In this document: positions 6,937 through 9,879 of the stretch, piece by piece
Numbering within the stretch: the first letter of the stretch is position 1
Layout: every line of letters starts with the position of its first letter
DNA from: an uncultured Clostridia bacterium
GTDB lineage: Bacteria; Bacillota; Clostridia; Peptostreptococcales; Anaerovoracaceae
Assembly (NCBI GenBank): GCA_937915045.1
Contig: CALDNM010000240.1
Coordinates: forward strand, 1 to 9,879
Direction: 5' to 3'
Length of the DNA stretch: 9,879 nucleotides
Made by a program: the position numbers and the translations under genes
The notes under the pieces: model-generated
Database searches by the model: none
The model's input: the letters and a program-made list of their open reading frames with translations, nothing else
Told to the model about the DNA's origin: nothing

Positions 6937-7548
6937 ATGGAAATCAAGAGATATGTCGGGGGCTTTCTTAAGAGCAATGGATATATCATATACCAGAACG
7001 AAGGCGGGGAAGCTTTCGTCATAGATCCCGGATATGAAGCGGGGAGATTTTTGGACTATGTAAAAGAGAAGAACCTCGATGTCAAGGGCATACTTCTGAC
7101 ACATCATCATCACGATCATGTCGGAGCGGTGAAGACGATAATGGATAAGCTCGCGTGCCCGGCATATATACACGAAGCCGATGCCCCTTACTGCGGCAAA
7201 TTCGACCCTGAGACTTTCACGGACGGCGCTGTTTTCGAACTCGGAGCAGAGAAGATCACAGCGGTGAACACGCCGGGGCATACAAAAGGCGGGTGCTGTT
7301 TCTGCGCGGAAAGCGGGGACTATTTTACCGGAGATACATTGTTCGATACGGATATCGGAAGGACCGATCTTGAGGACGGCGACCCATGGGGCATGGCGGC
7401 AAGCCTGCAGCTCACGGTGGCGAAATGGCCTGATGATATAAGGATCTGGCCGGGGCACGGCGAAGGCTCGACGATGGCTAAAGTGAGAAAATACAATCTT
7501 GAATTTGTTGAAGCAATGGAACTCGATCTGAACGACGCGACGAAATGA
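6937..7548 (+). CDS. Metallo-beta-lactamase-fold hydrolase, glyoxalase II-like
   Basis: This is a cytoplasmic zinc hydrolase of the MBL fold (COG0491 type), 203 residues with no signal peptide. The full set of metal ligands is visible. THHHHDH at 55-61 provides H56, H58, D60 and H61. H115 is in TPGHTKGG, D133 in FTGDTLF, and H174 in WPGHGEGS. This pattern and length fit the short hydroxyacylglutathione hydrolase-like group (YcbL type), which cleaves thioesters. It lacks the C-terminal substrate-binding domain of true glyoxalase II, so the natural substrate cannot be named. It is the first gene of a two-gene unit: the stop at 7546-7548 is 7 bases from the next start. The promoter is divergent from that of trkA. 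Catalytic competence is well supported; the specific reaction is inference. Confidence 0.9.
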   Translation: MEIKRYVGGFLKSNGYIIYQNEGGEAFVIDPGYEAGRFLDYVKEKNLDVKGILLTHHHHDHVGAVKTIMDKLACPAYIHEADAPYCGKFDPETFTDGAVFELGAEKITAVNTPGHTKGGCCFCAESGDYFTGDTLFDTDIGRTDLEDGDPWGMAASLQLTVAKWPDDIRIWPGHGEGSTMAKVRKYNLEFVEAMELDLNDATK

Positions 7549-7555
7549 GGATGAT

Positions 7556-8389
7556 ATGGCAGTAAAAATGATAGCTCTTGATCTCGACGGTACGACGCTG
7601 AGATCGGACAAATCCCTTTCGCCGAGAACGGCAAAGGCGCTTTCTGACGCGATAGACAGAAATATAAATGTAGTGATAGCGACAGGCAGATGTCTGGGCG
7701 CGCTCCCCGCTGTGATGAGAGATTTCCCGGGCATACAGTACGCGATCACGTCGAACGGGGCGCAGCTCGTAGACCTGAGAAAAAAAGAAACTGTCATCGC
7801 GCATTACCACAGACCGGAAAATGTGGAGAAGATCGCGGAACTTTTAAGACCGCTCGATCCGAGAAAAGACATGGCGGAGATATTCGTGGATGGACAGGCG
7901 TATCTTGAAGAGGAACTTTATCGCGCGACGGAGCGCGGGGAGATCGGGTTCCGTACACGCGAATATGTGCTGACTACGAGGACGCCGGTCAAAGGCTATA
8001 TCGATTTTATGCTTGCGCATAAAGATAAAGTGGAGAATATAAATATTTTCTTCCCGAGCGCGGAAGAACGCGAAAGAGTTCAGAAACCATTCCGTGAGAT
8101 GAAAGGGGTGACGTATCCGACTTCGTGGGACTGGAACCTCGAAGTCGGGCCTGCTGATACCAGCAAGGCAAATACGCTGATGGAGCTCTGCAACAGGCTC
8201 GGAGTCGGGAAAGAGGAGATAATGGCGTGCGGGGACAGCCCGAACGACATCGATATGATGAGACTGGCGGCTTATCCGGTCGCGGTCGGAAACGCGAAGG
8301 AGCAGGTCAAAAAAGAAGCTGTTTTTGTGAGTGATACAAACGAAAATGACGGAGTCGCGATAGCGATAGAAAAATTCGCTCTTGTATGA
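7556..8389 (+). CDS. Cof-type HAD-IIB family phosphatase
   Basis: This 277-residue cytoplasmic hydrolase belongs to the haloacid dehalogenase superfamily, subfamily IIB (Cof/YidA type), which mostly dephosphorylates sugar phosphates and similar small metabolites. All four motifs are visible: motif I ALDLDGTTL with nucleophile D9 and acid/base D11; motif II VVIATGR (T43); motif III K204 in DTSKANTL; and motif IV GDSPNDIDM (D227, D231) for Mg2+. Residues between motifs II and III, about 85-190, form the C2 cap. Length is typical. The ribosome binding site GAGG (7547-7550) overlaps the stop codon of the MBL gene, which suggests translational coupling. A strong terminator follows 28 bases after the stop. 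Substrate is unknown; these enzymes are promiscuous and the neighbour does not settle it. Confidence 0.93.
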   Translation: MAVKMIALDLDGTTLRSDKSLSPRTAKALSDAIDRNINVVIATGRCLGALPAVMRDFPGIQYAITSNGAQLVDLRKKETVIAHYHRPENVEKIAELLRPLDPRKDMAEIFVDGQAYLEEELYRATERGEIGFRTREYVLTTRTPVKGYIDFMLAHKDKVENINIFFPSAEERERVQKPFREMKGVTYPTSWDWNLEVGPADTSKANTLMELCNRLGVGKEEIMACGDSPNDIDMMRLAAYPVAVGNAKEQVKKEAVFVSDTNENDGVAIAIEKFALV

Positions 8390-8417
8390 TAAAGCGCGGC
8401 TGATACAGGCGAAAATG

Positions 8418-8450
8418 ATATCCCGGAGGATGATCCACCGGGATATTTTT
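8418..8450 (+). terminator. Intrinsic terminator after the HAD gene
   Basis: ATATCCCGG (8418-8426) pairs with CCGGGATAT (8438-8446). An inner GGA/TCC pairing (8428-8430 with 8434-8436) extends the hairpin past one A-A mismatch, and the right arm ends in TTTTT (8446-8450). It closes the MBL-HAD unit and separates it from the yraN promoter 21 bases downstream. Confidence 0.9.
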
Positions 8451-8471
8451 ATTTGGAAAAGAATATAATCA

Positions 8472-8500
8472 TTGACATATATTGTTAATTACCATATAAT
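8472..8500 (+). promoter_or_regulatory. Perfect consensus sigmaA promoter of yraN-comM
   Basis: TTGACA (8472-8477) and TATAAT (8495-8500) are separated by exactly 17 bases, matching the consensus at all twelve positions. Transcription would start near 8507. The leader is about 30 bases and carries GGAGG at 8525-8529, 8 bases before the yraN ATG. No clear operator dyad is visible. Confidence 0.88.
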
Positions 8501-8537
8501 ACCAGTCAACGGGTAAAAGGGTCCGGAGGAGGGTCAG

Positions 8538-8867
8538 ATGGATAAAAAAGAATTCGGCGATTTCGGAGAGGAGATCGCCGCGGAATATCTGAAGAAAGAT
8601 GGATGTGAGATAGTAGCGAGAAATTTCAGCTGCCGGGCGGGAGAACTCGATATCATCGCGAAGAAGGGTCGTGAACTGATTTTCTGCGAGGTGAAGACGA
8701 GGGCCAGCGATGCTTACGGATATCCGGCTGAGGCAGTGAACGCGGAAAAGCGGGCACGGGTCAGACGCGCGGCGGGATATTATATACTTAAAAACAAGGC
8801 ACAGGATATGCTTACAAGATTCGATGTGGTCGAGTTATATCTCAATCACTTCAAGGGGGCGTTCTGA
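8538..8867 (+). CDS. yraN: UPF0102 family nuclease-fold protein YraN
   Basis: YraN is a small protein with an endonuclease-like (PD-(D/E)xK) fold whose cellular role is poorly defined. It is often next to comM/yifB and dprA, so a role in DNA uptake or repair is suspected. The 109-residue product has the full family length. The opening DFGEEIAAEYL, the RAGELDIIA motif (E36, D38) and FCEVKTRAS (E51, K53) give the expected catalytic-type D-x12-E-x-K arrangement. The start is well supported by GGAGG 8 bases upstream and by the consensus promoter. Its stop TGA overlaps the comM ATG by one base (TGATG), implying coupled translation. Nothing is odd in the sequence. Nuclease activity is inferred from the fold, not established here. 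Confidence 0.92.
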   Translation: MDKKEFGDFGEEIAAEYLKKDGCEIVARNFSCRAGELDIIAKKGRELIFCEVKTRASDAYGYPAEAVNAEKRARVRRAAGYYILKNKAQDMLTRFDVVELYLNHFKGAF

Positions 8868-9879
8868 TGCTTTCGACAGTGAATACAGCTATGCTTTCAG
8901 GGATAGACGGATGTCTCGTCAGGGTCGAGACCGACATAAGCAGCGGGCTGCCCGCGTACAATGTCGTCGGACTCGGTGACACTACTATAAGAGAGTCAGG
9001 TGAGAGGATAAGGTCGGCAGTGATAAATTCCGGATATAGATATCCGAGGAACAGAGTGACAGTGAATCTGTCACCGGCAGATATAAGAAAGTCGGGGAGC
9101 CATTTCGATCTGCCTATAGCTGTCGGCATGATCCTCGGCGCGGAAGGGAGGACCGGAGAGCATATAAGGCAGTATGCTTTCTTTGGAGAATTATCTCTTG
9201 ATGGCAGGCTCGTCCCGGTGCAGGGAGCGCTGCCGCTTGCCGCGGGCGCGGCGGAAAACGGGATAAGACGTGTTATCGTTCCGAAAGGAAATGCTGAGGA
9301 AGTCGCGATGACAAAAGGCCTCGAAGTTTTCCCCGCGGACAATCTGAGACAGGTTGCGGAGTTCGTGAAAGGCGCGTCGCCGCTCCGTATATATAATAGA
9401 AGAAAACAGACAAAAACGGAGAGAAGAGATAGAGGCATGGATTATGCCGATGTGAAAGGTCAGGAAAATCTTAAGCGTACGATGATGATATGCGCCGCGG
9501 GTGCGCACGGTGTGCTCATGATCGGGAGTCCGGGATCGGGGAAGACGATGCTGGCAAGAAGGCTGCCGACTATCCTTCCTCCGATGACATATGAGGAAAA
9601 GCTGCAAGTCACCAAGATCTACAGCGTAGCGGGGGAACTGGGAGAAAAGGGACGTATGATAGAAGAGAGACCGTTCAGGTCTCCGCACCATACGATAACT
9701 CCCGCCGCGCTCATGGGAGGAGGGATGAAGCCGAAGCCGGGAGAGTTTTCGCTCGCTCACTTCGGCGTGCTTTTCCTTGATGAGGCGGCGCAGTTCGACC
9801 GCCGTCTTCTGGACGCTCTGAGGCAGCCTCTTGAAGATGAAAAGATAGTGATCTCGAGGAGCGGCGGCACTGTCGAGTA
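8867..9879 (+). CDS. comM: ComM/YifB-type Mg-chelatase-like AAA+ ATPase (partial, 3' end outside window)
   Basis: ComM (YifB) is a hexameric AAA+ helicase-like protein that in naturally transformable bacteria promotes branch migration of incoming DNA; its Bacillota relatives are less studied. The frame is open from the ATG at 8867 to the window edge, 337 codons of an expected roughly 500. The N-terminal ChlI domain (about 1-165) includes GLPAYNVVGLGDTTIRESGER and VTVNLSPADIRKSGSHFDLP in sequence. Next comes the AAA+ core: KGQENLKR, Walker A GSPGSGKT (220-227), the family signature RPFRSPHHTIT, then GEFSLAHFGVLFLDE with Walker B D305/E306. The usual ELPEF after Walker B reads EAAQF here. Sensor and C-terminal regions lie beyond the window. 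It overlaps the yraN stop by one base and has no separate promoter, so it is co-transcribed with yraN. Confidence 0.93.
   Translation, partial: MLSTVNTAMLSGIDGCLVRVETDISSGLPAYNVVGLGDTTIRESGERIRSAVINSGYRYPRNRVTVNLSPADIRKSGSHFDLPIAVGMILGAEGRTGEHIRQYAFFGELSLDGRLVPVQGALPLAAGAAENGIRRVIVPKGNAEEVAMTKGLEVFPADNLRQVAEFVKGASPLRIYNRRKQTKTERRDRGMDYADVKGQENLKRTMMICAAGAHGVLMIGSPGSGKTMLARRLPTILPPMTYEEKLQVTKIYSVAGELGEKGRMIEERPFRSPHHTITPAALMGGGMKPKPGEFSLAHFGVLFLDEAAQFDRRLLDALRQPLEDEKIVISRSGGTVE

Noticed and set aside
6790..7797. Minus-strand open frame of 335 codons across the MBL and HAD genes
   Set aside because: It runs antisense to two genes with complete catalytic motifs and spans the divergent promoter region. 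No recognisable domain.

Overview
This is an ordinary chromosomal housekeeping region, probably from an anaerobic member of the Bacillota (class Clostridia). That placement is inference. It rests on the secG-rnr pair, strong Shine-Dalgarno sequences (GGAGG type), sigmaA-like promoters, Cof-type HAD and glyoxalase II-like genes, and heavy use of ATA (Ile), AGA/AGG (Arg) and GCG (Ala) codons. No genus can be named. I see no rRNA, tRNA, CRISPR array, insertion sequence or prophage gene.

Layout from left to right. (1) Bases 1-83 hold nothing I can identify. An extended -10 promoter then drives secG (Sec translocon subunit), which ends in a strong intrinsic terminator. rnr (RNase R) follows just after that terminator. 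(2) A potassium-uptake operon lies on the minus strand and is transcribed trkA -> trkH copy 2 -> trkH copy 1. Its last gene overlaps the 3' end of rnr tail to tail by 8 bp. (3) Divergent from trkA, a promoter reads right into a two-gene unit, a metallo-beta-lactamase-fold hydrolase and a HAD-IIB (Cof-type) phosphatase, closed by a strong terminator. (4) A perfect consensus promoter (TTGACA-17-TATAAT) then drives yraN (UPF0102 nuclease-fold protein) and comM/yifB (Mg-chelatase-like AAA+ protein). These two overlap by one base, and comM runs off the right edge.

How the genes work together. SecG and RNase R serve protein export and RNA turnover. One TrkA (cytosolic NAD/ATP-sensing ring) probably gates two different TrkH pores. 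Those pores differ at the third selectivity-filter position: Gly in copy 1, Ser in copy 2. YraN and ComM are a recurrent pair linked to DNA processing and natural transformation.

The most important observation is a quality problem rather than biology. Positions 6645-6678 match the 34-nt Illumina TruSeq read-2/index adapter exactly. It sits inside trkA near its 5' end, replaces roughly 14 codons, shifts the frame and makes an intact gene look broken. I found no convincing previously undescribed system here; the tandem TrkH pair with different filters is the best biological lead.
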